From Skermanella aerolata KACC 11604 (GTDB taxonomy: Bacteria > Pseudomonadota > Alphaproteobacteria > Azospirillales > Azospirillaceae), in assembly GCF_000936425.1 (NCBI RefSeq), contig NZ_AVFK01000010.1, positions 1 to 64,000 of the forward strand: 64,000 bases of DNA, read 5' to 3'. The notes under the pieces are model-generated. The model saw only the letters and a program-made list of their open reading frames with translations. It was not told the origin of the DNA and did no database searches. The translations under genes were made by a program, and so were the position numbers. This document shows, one piece after another, positions 32,269 through 40,284 of this stretch (positions are counted from its first letter, which is position 1; every line of letters begins with the position of its first letter).

Positions 32269-34640
32269 AGGCGCCCCCGCAGGAAATAGGTCGTCATCTC
32301 GCCCAGCCGCTCCAGCCAGAAGGCGCCGCGCCGGCGGAACACGAAGCCGTCGCGCAGAAGCTCGTAGGTGCTCTGGGTCACCTGGACCATGCCGCCGGGG
32401 GCCGAGTTCGCCATGGTCGCCGCCACCCGCACCGCTTCGCCCCAGACGTTGAAGGCGACCTGCCCGAAGCCGATCGCCGATCCCAGGACCGCCCCGGTGT
32501 CGAGCCCCAGCGCGAAGCCCGGCGGACGGCCCAGGCTGGTGAAGATGCGCATGCATTCGGCATCGATTTCCAGCGCCGCACTCGCTAGCCGCCTCGCCGC
32601 GTCCTCCCTGTCGTCGGAGTCAAATCCTTCCGCCGCGACGATCTGCTCGTTCAGGATCTTCAGGTAGCGGATGCGGTGCCGTTCCGCCGCACCCTGGCAG
32701 GACCGGACGATCCGTTCGATCACTACGGCGTCTGCGGCATTCCCCGTAGCCAGTGCTATGTCGTCGGCCATCCGCAGCACCATCACGGTGACGTGGGAGA
32801 AGCGCATCGCGGCGAGCTGATCGTCGCCCAGCCCGCGCCGGGTGATCTCGTGGAGCAGAAGCCGGTCGCGCTCGACCGACAGGGAAGCGTTCCGCAGCCC
32901 CGCTTGTCCGCCCGGCAGGCAGGCGCCGCCGCGTGCTTCGGCGGCAGCCCGCGCCGGAGGCTGCGCAGCCGGAGCCTCCGGCACTGGCATAGTGGCGAAG
33001 CGCGGCGCCAGCAGCCGGCCCAGGATGCGGACGAAGCCGATGGCGTCCTGTTCCGCTTCCGCCGACAATGCTGCGTCCTCGATCCAGACGCATCCGACCA
33101 CGCGGTCGTCGTTCCGGACCGGCACGCTCAGCAGGCTGCGGCAGCCGGCGGCCTGAAGGTAGATCAGGTAGAGCTCCGCCGTCAGCGGGTCGCTTCCGGC
33201 GTCCGCCACCGACAGGATTTCACCGGACGACAGGCTTTCGGCGAACTGCGGGCACTGGTCCAGCGGGATTTCCGCAGCGTCGGTGTGACCCCGGCTGTCG
33301 CGGTCGAAGCTGTCGGCGCAGACCAGCAGCCGGTCCTCGATCCGCCACAGGCTGATGCCGCGCGCACCTGTAGCCCCTGAAATGATCTCCGTCGCGCGCC
33401 GCAATGCCGCCCCCTCCGCCGGGTTGCCCAGCCCGTCCAATCCGGCAAGGTCCCGCAGGGCGGTGTTCTGAACAGCCAGCGCCCGCTGGCGCCGCAGTAG
33501 GTCGCGGGCATGACGGTCCGTCCGGACGCCCTGCCATGCCAGGAAGCCAGCAAGCCCGATCGCCAGCAGCATGACCGACCCCGACAGCATCAGCGTCCTG
33601 ATGTTGTTGGCCGCGACGAACCCGACGAAGTCCGTTTCCGGCACGATCAGCAGCAGCCACCAGTCGCGCCCGACCGTCTGCCGCAGGGAGGATGCCGAGA
33701 CGATCTGCCGGGTGCCGTCGATCTCCATGAGGGCGCGCGTCTCGCCGCTGATCCTCACCCGGTCGAAGGCTTCCCGGATCACCGGCTGGCCCAGTTCCTC
33801 GATGCGGGCGGGTCGCGGCGCATCGTCCTCGCCGCGCAGCAGGGCCGCCGCATCGGGAAGGGCTACCAGCCTGCCATCCCCCTCGGTGATCAATGCCCGT
33901 CCGGTACGGCCAACGTCCAATTGGCCCAGGAACTCGCCGATCGCGGCAAGCTCGACATCGGCTCCGACTACCGCCGACACGGAGCCATCCGTCCGGCGGG
34001 CTGATTTCGACACCGTGATGCCGGGCTTCCGGTTGGAGAAGAAGACGTAGACGTCGCTCCAGAACAGCCCGTCGGCCGCGGCGGCGCCCCGGTACCATGC
34101 CCGTTCCGCCGGGTCGTACGTGTCTGCGGGATCTTCCTCGGTCCCGGTCACCGCACCGTCCGGCGCGCGCCGTGTCCAGGTCACCCGGCGCTGTCCTTCC
34201 GACTTGACGATCCGCTTGGTGTCCAGCCCGCCCGCCGCCGAGCGCTGCACCATCAGGAAATCGCCCCCGGCACCGCCGACATACAGGGAAGTCAGCCGGG
34301 TGCGGCTGCGCATCAGGGTCAGCGCCAGCGCTTCCGACCCAGGGCCGAAGGGGTCTTCCGCGACGGCGCCGGCGAAGACTTCGGCGGTATCGGCGGCCGG
34401 TTCGAGCCATGCCGTCACCTGCGTCCTGACACGCCGGTCCAGGGCTTCGATCAGGTCCTCACTCAGGATCAGCGCGTCCCGCCGGTTGACGGTGTAGGAG
34501 TAGTAGGCTGTTCCGGCCAGCGCCCCGGCGATCAGCAACACGCCCAAAATCGGGACGCCCAGCCGAATGACGCGGCGGAGGCGGTCGCGGAGCGCCTCCG
34601 CCGGATCGGTATCGACGTCGATGACGTCCCGTCCGCGCAC
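32265..34640 (-). CDS. Membrane sensor: CACHE-like, GAF and degenerate adenylate-cyclase domain
   Basis: The protein is 791 aa. A membrane helix at about residues 27-48, a periplasmic dCACHE-like domain to about 345 (with AWYRGAAAADGLFWSDVY), a second helix at about 347-372, a GAF domain at about 405-545 and a class III cyclase homology domain at about 610-791 are visible. The cyclase domain is recognisable (GLDTGAVLGSAIGFG, FNVWGEAVRVAATM), but the two metal Asp positions read R and E and the transition-state Asn and Arg read R and T. It is probably a sensor or scaffold without cyclase activity. It is the second gene of the lipid operon. Confidence 0.85.
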   Translation of the reverse strand: MRGRDVIDVDTDPAEALRDRLRRVIRLGVPILGVLLIAGALAGTAYYSYTVNRRDALILSEDLIEALDRRVRTQVTAWLEPAADTAEVFAGAVAEDPFGPGSEALALTLMRSRTRLTSLYVGGAGGDFLMVQRSAAGGLDTKRIVKSEGQRRVTWTRRAPDGAVTGTEEDPADTYDPAERAWYRGAAAADGLFWSDVYVFFSNRKPGITVSKSARRTDGSVSAVVGADVELAAIGEFLGQLDVGRTGRALITEGDGRLVALPDAAALLRGEDDAPRPARIEELGQPVIREAFDRVRISGETRALMEIDGTRQIVSASSLRQTVGRDWWLLLIVPETDFVGFVAANNIRTLMLSGSVMLLAIGLAGFLAWQGVRTDRHARDLLRRQRALAVQNTALRDLAGLDGLGNPAEGAALRRATEIISGATGARGISLWRIEDRLLVCADSFDRDSRGHTDAAEIPLDQCPQFAESLSSGEILSVADAGSDPLTAELYLIYLQAAGCRSLLSVPVRNDDRVVGCVWIEDAALSAEAEQDAIGFVRILGRLLAPRFATMPVPEAPAAQPPARAAAEARGGACLPGGQAGLRNASLSVERDRLLLHEITRRGLGDDQLAAMRFSHVTVMVLRMADDIALATGNAADAVVIERIVRSCQGAAERHRIRYLKILNEQIVAAEGFDSDDREDAARRLASAALEIDAECMRIFTSLGRPPGFALGLDTGAVLGSAIGFGQVAFNVWGEAVRVAATMANSAPGGMVQVTQSTYELLRDGFVFRRRGAFWLERLGEMTTYFLRGRL

Positions 34641-34656
34641 GGCCGGTTCCTTGGGG

Positions 34657-35355
34657 TCAGCTCTGGATGTTGCTGCTCAATCGGTTGCGCAGCCCGTCGG
34701 CCTGCGGGTTGGATACGTTGCGGCTGACCAGGATATCCACCGGGCGGACCTGGCGCCCGTAAAATGTGGAATTCCAGGCGTCGCGAGGGGCGATCACCGA
34801 CCCGTCGAGGCTGACGCCGCCGAAGAACCCCCTGGACCGGGAAAACGCCAGGATGTCGGAGGTCTGGACCTGGGCGCCGGTGCCGACCGGGCCGGCCGCA
34901 ACGCTGGCATCGGCGCCCAGCCTGAAGGAATTGCTCAGCATCGCGTCGGCGCCGCGCTGGGAGCGGATCATCAGGATTACTTCCGCCACCGAGGCGCCGG
35001 CCTGGAAGCCGACGCTGCCGGAGGCCACCGTATAGAAGGCCGGATAGCTCCAGTTGCCCGAATCGTCATGGACCATCAGCGTGCCGTTGCCGCCGCCGCC
35101 GCCGAAGATGAAACCGGCCCGGACGAAGGCCGGAACGATCAGCACGCCTCGCGCGCTCGGCAGGTTGTTGCGGAACCACGTCATGTCCGGATCGCGCAGG
35201 AAATTGCTCAGGGTCGTATCGGCGCTACTGACCAGGGCCGCGGGATCGTCGGGTGAGGCGGGGGGATTCGATGCGCAAGCGCCCAGCGCGAACGATGCAG
35301 TGAAGCCCTGGGCGCCGAGCGTCAGAAGACGGCGGCGTGACAGCGAACCATTCAT
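34657..35355 (-). CDS. SYLF (YSC84-like) lipid-binding lipoprotein
   Basis: The protein is 232 aa from ATG 35355, with AAGGA upstream. A signal with SRRRLLTLG and the lipobox LGAC (about residue 26) indicates a lipoprotein, possibly Tat-routed. The SYLF-type domain follows, with ARGVLIVPAFVRAGFIFGGGGGNG and SVGFQAGASVAEVILMI. SYLF domains bind membrane lipids, phosphoinositides in eukaryotes. It is the first gene of the six-gene operon, 16 nt before the sensor gene, so lipid binding, sensing and transport genes are transcribed together. Confidence 0.88.
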   Translation of the reverse strand: MNGSLSRRRLLTLGAQGFTASFALGACASNPPASPDDPAALVSSADTTLSNFLRDPDMTWFRNNLPSARGVLIVPAFVRAGFIFGGGGGNGTLMVHDDSGNWSYPAFYTVASGSVGFQAGASVAEVILMIRSQRGADAMLSNSFRLGADASVAAGPVGTGAQVQTSDILAFSRSRGFFGGVSLDGSVIAPRDAWNSTFYGRQVRPVDILVSRNVSNPQADGLRNRLSSNIQS

Positions 35356-35473
35356 GGAACTTATCCTTTTTATCGTTGGGTCGGCATGCCGGTAGCACGC
35401 AGACCCCCGATCTTTCCATGAACGACCCAAATCTCGGAAGGTGTTGACTGTATGTAACGCTGTTGGGCAGGTG

Positions 35474-35947
35474 TTAGTTAAGCCGTCCGCCCGGCTGCTT
35501 CGACAGGCTGCGCTGCATCGCCTTCCGCCCGTCGCAGTCCTGTTCCTGCTCACCGCGCTCGGAACCGTCCTCCGGAACGGGACAGTCGTGCCTTGGAGCG
35601 TCGGTGCCGGCGGTTGCCACTTCCTCCTGGAGGGCCGTCATGTGACGGGCGAGCGAGGCCGAGGCCTCCGCCTCCATCTCGCGGTAATGGCGGATCACGG
35701 TCTCGCCGAAGGCGGTCAGGCCCGTCCCGCCGCCTTTCCGCCCGCCGACGACGGCGCTGACGACCGGCTGGCGGAAGGTCTGGTTCAAATCGTCGATCAG
35801 CAGCCATGCCCTGCGGTAGGACATGTCCAACTCGCGGGCGGCGCTGGAGATGGAACCGCAGCGCCGGATCGCTTCCAGCAGGGCCACCTTGCCGGGGCCG
35901 AGCGAGCCGGCGGGTTCGAAATCGATGCGCAGCCTGAGCTTCGCCAT
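35474..35947 (-). CDS. ModE-like winged-helix regulator
   Basis: The protein is 157 aa. The N-terminal half (GPGKVALLEAIRRCGSISSAARELDMSYRRAWLLIDDLN, about residues 17-55, then GGRKGGGTGLTAFGE) is the LysR/ModE-type winged helix. The molybdate-binding TOBE/MOP domains of full ModE are missing, and the tail is a low-complexity acidic/polar stretch. It is the last gene of the modABC transcript (34 nt after modC), so it probably adjusts molybdate uptake, perhaps without sensing molybdate itself. Confidence 0.88.
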   Translation of the reverse strand: MAKLRLRIDFEPAGSLGPGKVALLEAIRRCGSISSAARELDMSYRRAWLLIDDLNQTFRQPVVSAVVGGRKGGGTGLTAFGETVIRHYREMEAEASASLARHMTALQEEVATAGTDAPRHDCPVPEDGSERGEQEQDCDGRKAMQRSLSKQPGGRLN

Positions 35948-35981
35948 GGCGGTTGATTCCTCAACTCTGTTCTTGCGGCCC

Positions 35982-37091
35982 TTAGAGGGCGATCTGCTTT
36001 CCCGCCGGTCCCGGAAAGACTCGGTCGAAGGCGACGCTCTTCACCAGGGCGAAGACCTGGACACCGACGGACAGCCCCAGCCGTTCGACCGAGTGCTGGG
36101 TGACGCGGGCCAGCAGGAACGATCCCCCGAGATCGATCTTAACGTCCCGCGACGGTCCGGTTGCCTCGCCAAGCTCGATGATACGGCCTTCCAGCATGTT
36201 ATGCACGCTGATCCGCGACGGCGGTTCCAGCGCCAGGATCACGTCGCGCGCCTGGATGCGAACCCGCAACGACTGGCCGATACCCAGGCCCAGCAGCGGC
36301 ACCGTCAACTCGCCGCCGTCGAAGCCCAGGGCCGTCAGGCGGGAGGCCGGATCGTGACCGATCACGGTGGTATCCAGCACGGCGCCGGCTTCCGGCCCGC
36401 CGATCGCGCCGTCAAGGTCCAGCCGGACCGATAGTTCCGCAACCGTACCGGTCGCCCGGACCCGCCCGTCGGCGACCAGTACCAGCGTCGTGGCCAGTCT
36501 GACAACCTCGTCCGCCGAATGGCTGACGAAGACGATCGGGATGTTCAGCTCGTCGCGCAGCCGCTCGATATAGGGCAGGATCTCGGCCTTGCGGGCAGCA
36601 TCCAGCGAGGCCAGCGGCTCGTCCATCAGCAGGATGCGCGGCTGGGCCAGCAGCGCCCGCCCGACCGCGACCCGCTGCCTTTCGCCGCCGGAAAGCGTGT
36701 GGGGACGCCGTTTCAGCAGCGGATCGATCCCCAGCAGCTTCGTTACCGGCTCCAGCTCGATCCGGCGTTCGCCTTGAGGAACCCGGCGCAAGCCGTAGAG
36801 CAGGTTGTCGAGCACCGACATGTGCGGGAACAGGCGGCTGTCCTGGAAGACGTAGCCGACGCGGCGCTTTTCCACCGGCACGTCGATCCTGCGGGCGCTA
36901 TCGAACAGGACGGCGCCGTCCAGCAGGATGTGCCCGGTATCGGGCCGGCTCAGGCCCGCGATGGCGTTGATGACGGAGCTTTTGCCCGACCCGCTGGGAC
37001 CGAACAGCGCCGTGACGCCCTGGGAAGGCGCCTGGAAGGCGATGTCGAGGTCGAACGATCCCTGCCGCCGCTTGATGGCTACGTCCAGCAT
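35982..37091 (-). CDS. modC: Molybdate ABC transporter ATP-binding protein
   Basis: The protein is 369 aa. Walker A GPSGSGKSS (about residues 33-41), signature LSGGERQRVAVGRAL, and Walker B LLMDEPLASLD are all complete. A C-terminal TOBE/MOP molybdate-binding domain (about 295-360, with MLEGRIIELGEATG) identifies ModC rather than a general importer. It powers molybdate uptake with ModB and ModA, 26 nt downstream of modB. Confidence 0.95.
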   Translation of the reverse strand: MLDVAIKRRQGSFDLDIAFQAPSQGVTALFGPSGSGKSSVINAIAGLSRPDTGHILLDGAVLFDSARRIDVPVEKRRVGYVFQDSRLFPHMSVLDNLLYGLRRVPQGERRIELEPVTKLLGIDPLLKRRPHTLSGGERQRVAVGRALLAQPRILLMDEPLASLDAARKAEILPYIERLRDELNIPIVFVSHSADEVVRLATTLVLVADGRVRATGTVAELSVRLDLDGAIGGPEAGAVLDTTVIGHDPASRLTALGFDGGELTVPLLGLGIGQSLRVRIQARDVILALEPPSRISVHNMLEGRIIELGEATGPSRDVKIDLGGSFLLARVTQHSVERLGLSVGVQVFALVKSVAFDRVFPGPAGKQIAL

Positions 37092-37117
37092 TCAAAAACC
37101 CCCCATGCCGGCATCGC

Positions 37118-37807
37118 TCAGGGCCTGCCCATCATCCGGCGGACCCGGCGGCCGAGCCATTCCGACAGGATCAGCGCGCTCAGCGACAGGGTAAAGGACA
37201 GCGCCACCAGCCGGGCGGCTTCCAGGTCGCCGTCCGGCGTCTGCGTCGCGGTATAGATCGCCAGCGGCAGGGTCCGGGTCTCGCCCGGAATGTTCGAGAC
37301 GAAGGTGATCGTGGCGCCGAACTCGCCGAGGCTGGCGGCGAAGGCCATCACGGCGCCGGAAAGGATGCCGGGAAGCATCAGCGGCAGGGTAATGGTCAGG
37401 AACCGGTCGATCGGACCGGCGCCCAGCGTCCGCGCCGCCGCTTCCAGCCCGCTGTCGATCGCCTCGATCGCCAGCCGGATCGCCCGCACCATCAGCGGGA
37501 ACGACATGACGCCGGCGGCGACCGAAGCGCCCGCCGACGTGAAGATCAGGCGGATGCCGAAGTTTTCCAGCAGCCATGACCCGATGACCCCGCGCGTTCC
37601 CAGCGTGATCAGCAGCAGATAGCCGATCACGACGGGTGGCAGCACCAGCGGCAGGTGGATGATGCCGTCGAACAGCGATTTTCCCCAGAACTCGGCACGG
37701 GCCAGGATGAGCGCCGCCACGATGGCGAGCGGCAGCACGGTCAGGGTGCTCCAGCTCGCCACCCACAGGCTCAGGCTGACCGCCTCGATTTCCAGGGGAG
37801 TCAGCAC
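37118..37807 (-). CDS. modB: Molybdate ABC transporter permease
   Basis: The protein is 229 aa with five or six hydrophobic segments and the cytoplasmic EAARTLGAGPIDRFLTITLPLMLPGI loop, the EAA motif that docks on the ATPase. GAVMAFAASLGEFGATI is the conserved late segment of ModB/CysT-type permeases. It starts 1 nt after the modA stop, in the order modA-modB-modC. Confidence 0.95.
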   Translation of the reverse strand: MLTPLEIEAVSLSLWVASWSTLTVLPLAIVAALILARAEFWGKSLFDGIIHLPLVLPPVVIGYLLLITLGTRGVIGSWLLENFGIRLIFTSAGASVAAGVMSFPLMVRAIRLAIEAIDSGLEAAARTLGAGPIDRFLTITLPLMLPGILSGAVMAFAASLGEFGATITFVSNIPGETRTLPLAIYTATQTPDGDLEAARLVALSFTLSLSALILSEWLGRRVRRMMGRP

Positions 37808-37808
37808 G

Positions 37809-38627
37809 TCAGCCCCGGGGAGCGGGGGCTGCGGAGAAGCCGTACTTCCGGAACACGTCGAAGGCGGCCGGCGACTTCACGAAGTCCAGGAACGCCTGGG
37901 CGTCCGGAGCCTTGCTGGTTGCCGTGCGTGCGATCGGGTAGATGATCGCCGGGTGGCTATCCGCCGGGAAGGTCCCGATGACCGCAACACCCTTGTCCAC
38001 CTTGGCGTCCGTCTCGTAGACGATGCCCATCAGCGCCTCGCCGCGCGACACGAAAGTCAGCGCCGAGCGGACGCTTTCGGCCCGGACCAGCTTCGGCTCG
38101 ACCTCCTCCCAGATGCCGAGATGCGTGAGCGCTGCCTTGGCGTATTTGCCGACCGGAACGCTGTTGGGCTCGCCGGTCGCCAGACGGCTGTTGCCGATCC
38201 GCTGGAGCAGGGGGAAATTGCCCTTCTCGACGGTGATTGGGCTGGCATCGGCCTTGGGTGCGATCAGGACGAGCCTGTTACCGACGAGGTTGGACCGGCT
38301 TTCCGGTTTGATCAGGTCGCGCTTGGCCAGATAGTCCATCCAGTCGAGATCGGCTGAGATGAAGATGTCGGCGGGAGCCTGCTGCTCGATCTGTTTGGCA
38401 AGGGCGGAACTGGCGGCAAAGGACAGGGCGACCTTCTTCCCCGTGTTCCGTTCATAGAGCTTGGCGACTTCTTCCAGGCTGTCCTTCATGCTGGCGGCGG
38501 CCAGCACCAGGGTATTGTCCGAGGCACGCGCCTGGGGCGAGATCCCGATCAGAAGACCGAGGGCTGTGGCTGCAAGCGCCGCTTTGCCAAAGAGCCGGCG
38601 GTTCAGGAGACCTGTAGAAACTCTCAT
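37809..38627 (-). CDS. modA: Molybdate-binding periplasmic protein
   Basis: The protein is 272 aa from ATG 38627, with GGAGAGGG upstream; the frame extends further upstream without a better start. A signal peptide ends near ARASDN. VLAAASMKDSLEEVAKLYE is the start of the mature ModA fold, and VALSFAASSALAKQIEQQAPADIFISAD holds the Ser residues that bind the oxyanion. It delivers molybdate to ModBC. A weak ModE-like site lies just upstream. Confidence 0.95.
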   Translation of the reverse strand: MRVSTGLLNRRLFGKAALAATALGLLIGISPQARASDNTLVLAAASMKDSLEEVAKLYERNTGKKVALSFAASSALAKQIEQQAPADIFISADLDWMDYLAKRDLIKPESRSNLVGNRLVLIAPKADASPITVEKGNFPLLQRIGNSRLATGEPNSVPVGKYAKAALTHLGIWEEVEPKLVRAESVRSALTFVSRGEALMGIVYETDAKVDKGVAVIGTFPADSHPAIIYPIARTATSKAPDAQAFLDFVKSPAAFDVFRKYGFSAAPAPRG

Positions 38628-38655
38628 GTCCAGTGCCCTCTCCATGAAGCTGTAT

Positions 38656-38690
38656 CGAGCCATATACAACGAAAAATTCGATATTTGCAA
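38656..38690 (-). promoter_or_regulatory. Possible ModE-like operator upstream of modA
   Basis: The AT-rich segment just before modA contains TCGTTGTATATGGC on the minus strand, which partly resembles half of a ModE operator (CGTTATATA). The second half is poor. It sits between the divergent modA and moeA starts. Confidence 0.3.
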
Positions 38691-38725
38691 ATTCCTTTCC
38701 CGCTTCACCCCTGTACGATAGGGGC

Positions 38726-39925
38726 ATGATGCCGTCCTCTGCCACTCCCCATGAACTTTCCAGCATTCGCATGCGTGGATTCGCCGCGCGTGCCAGCCTC
38801 GACGAGACCTGGGCGTGGATCGATACCCGCATCCAACCTCTTGCTTCCGAAACGGTCGAGCCGTTTGCGGCGGTCGGCCGCATCACGGCAGGCGACATTG
38901 TCGCTACCGGCGATCTTCCCGTCTTGGACAGAGCCGCGCGGGACGGTTACGCGCTCAGGGCCGCCGACAGTGTCGGCGCCTCCGACTACAACCCGATCCC
39001 GCTCGGCCTTATGGAGGCGTTGTCGCCCGTTTCCGCTGGCGATGCGGTGCCGGAGGGTGCCGACGCCGTCGTCGCGGTCGAACATACCCGTTGCGATACC
39101 GGAACGGTCGAGCTGGTCGCGGCAGTCGCCGAGGGCGAGGGGATCGAGCGTCGGGGGGACGATATCGCTGCCGGAACGATCCCGCTGCCGGTTCGCCGGC
39201 TGGTGCGTCCGGCGGATGCCGCTCTCCTGACGGCGCTCGGAGTGGCCGATATTCCGGTCGTTCGGCGCCCTGTCGTAAGGTTGGTGGCAGTCGGCAGCGA
39301 GTTGGAGCCGTCCACCGATCTCGACACGCCAATGCTGGCGGCGCTGGTCGCGCGCGACGGCGGGATCGCGGAGCGTCACCCGCCGCTGCCCGACGACGCT
39401 GCTGCGATCCGGGAATTCCTCGCCCGGCCCGGCGCCGACCTGGTCATCCTCTGCGGCGGTAGCGGTCTCGGGACCAATGACCTCACCGCTGAGGCCCTGG
39501 CGGGCGCCGGAACGCTGGCGATCCACGGGATCGCGCTACGGCCCGCCGACAGCATTTCCTTAGGCGACGCCGCCGGTGTCCCCGTCGCGGTCCTGCCCGG
39601 CAGCCCCGCCGCCTGCCTGAGTGCCTATGAGACCGTTGCGGGCCGGGCGGTGCGCCGGCTGGCGGGTGGTTCCCCGGACTTTCCCTTCGTCTGCCGCGCG
39701 CTTACGACCGCCCGCAAGATCGTCTCCCCCGGCGGGTGGGCGGACTTCTGCCGCGTCCGGATCACCGCCGATGGCCGGGTCGAGCCGCTCGGCTCCGGCG
39801 GCAACGCCAGCCTGTCGTCGGTCGTCCGGGCCGACGGCTTCGTCCTTGTCCCGGCGGAGCAGGAAGGCTTCCCGGCGGGAAGCGCCGTTCCGGTCCACCT
39901 ATTTGCTCCTTCCTGGAAGGACTGA
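38726..39925 (+). CDS. moeA: Molybdopterin molybdenumtransferase MoeA
   Basis: The protein is 399 aa, with AGGGG before the ATG. Domain stretches in order: [32 protein letters not shown] (about 50-81), [23 protein letters not shown], and [13 protein letters not shown] where the family usually has SGGVSVGDYD. Both Asp- and Gly-rich loops that hold adenylyl-molybdopterin are partly altered. The enzyme inserts molybdate into molybdopterin. It is divergent from modABC, and its stop overlaps the YnfA-family gene (TGATG). Confidence 0.88.
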   Translation: MMPSSATPHELSSIRMRGFAARASLDETWAWIDTRIQPLASETVEPFAAVGRITAGDIVATGDLPVLDRAARDGYALRAADSVGASDYNPIPLGLMEALSPVSAGDAVPEGADAVVAVEHTRCDTGTVELVAAVAEGEGIERRGDDIAAGTIPLPVRRLVRPADAALLTALGVADIPVVRRPVVRLVAVGSELEPSTDLDTPMLAALVARDGGIAERHPPLPDDAAAIREFLARPGADLVILCGGSGLGTNDLTAEALAGAGTLAIHGIALRPADSISLGDAAGVPVAVLPGSPAACLSAYETVAGRAVRRLAGGSPDFPFVCRALTTARKIVSPGGWADFCRVRITADGRVEPLGSGGNASLSSVVRADGFVLVPAEQEGFPAGSAVPVHLFAPSWKD

Positions 39926-40263
39926 TGGGGACCATGGGTGGGGCGTTGCTGTTATACGTCGTGGCGGCGCTGGCCGAGATCGCGGGTTGCTTCTCGTTCT
40001 GGGCCTGGGCTCGGTTGGGCAAGTCGGCTTTATGGCTGGGGCCGGGTATGCTCAGTCTGGCGGCGTTCGCCTGGGTGCTGACCCGGATCGACGCCGAGTT
40101 CGCCGGCCGCGCCTATGCCGCCTATGGTGGCGTTTACATCGCGGCTTCGCTCGGCTGGCTGTGGGCGGTGGAGGGGGCGCGTCCCGACCGTTGGGACTTG
40201 GCCGGAACCGTTCTATGTCTGACGGGCGCCGCGGTGATCCTGCTGGGACCGCGAAGCGCATGA
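39925..40263 (+). CDS. YnfA-family (UPF0060) small membrane protein
   Basis: The protein is 112 aa with four hydrophobic segments, and [24 protein letters not shown] plus [24 protein letters not shown], the conserved UPF0060/YnfA stretches. YnfA proteins resemble small multidrug-resistance transporters. The start overlaps the moeA stop by 1 nt, so it is co-translated between two MoeA-type genes. No link of YnfA to molybdenum is known to me, so this placement is odd. Confidence 0.92.
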   Translation: MGTMGGALLLYVVAALAEIAGCFSFWAWARLGKSALWLGPGMLSLAAFAWVLTRIDAEFAGRAYAAYGGVYIAASLGWLWAVEGARPDRWDLAGTVLCLTGAAVILLGPRSA

Positions 40264-40284
40264 GGAAAATTTCCGAGGTGACCG

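Noticed and set aside
33220-34410. Second long minus-strand frame overlapping the sensor gene
   Set aside because: It is out of frame with the CACHE/GAF/cyclase-like domains and consists of Arg/Gly/Pro-rich sequence, typical of a shifted reading of a GC-rich gene.
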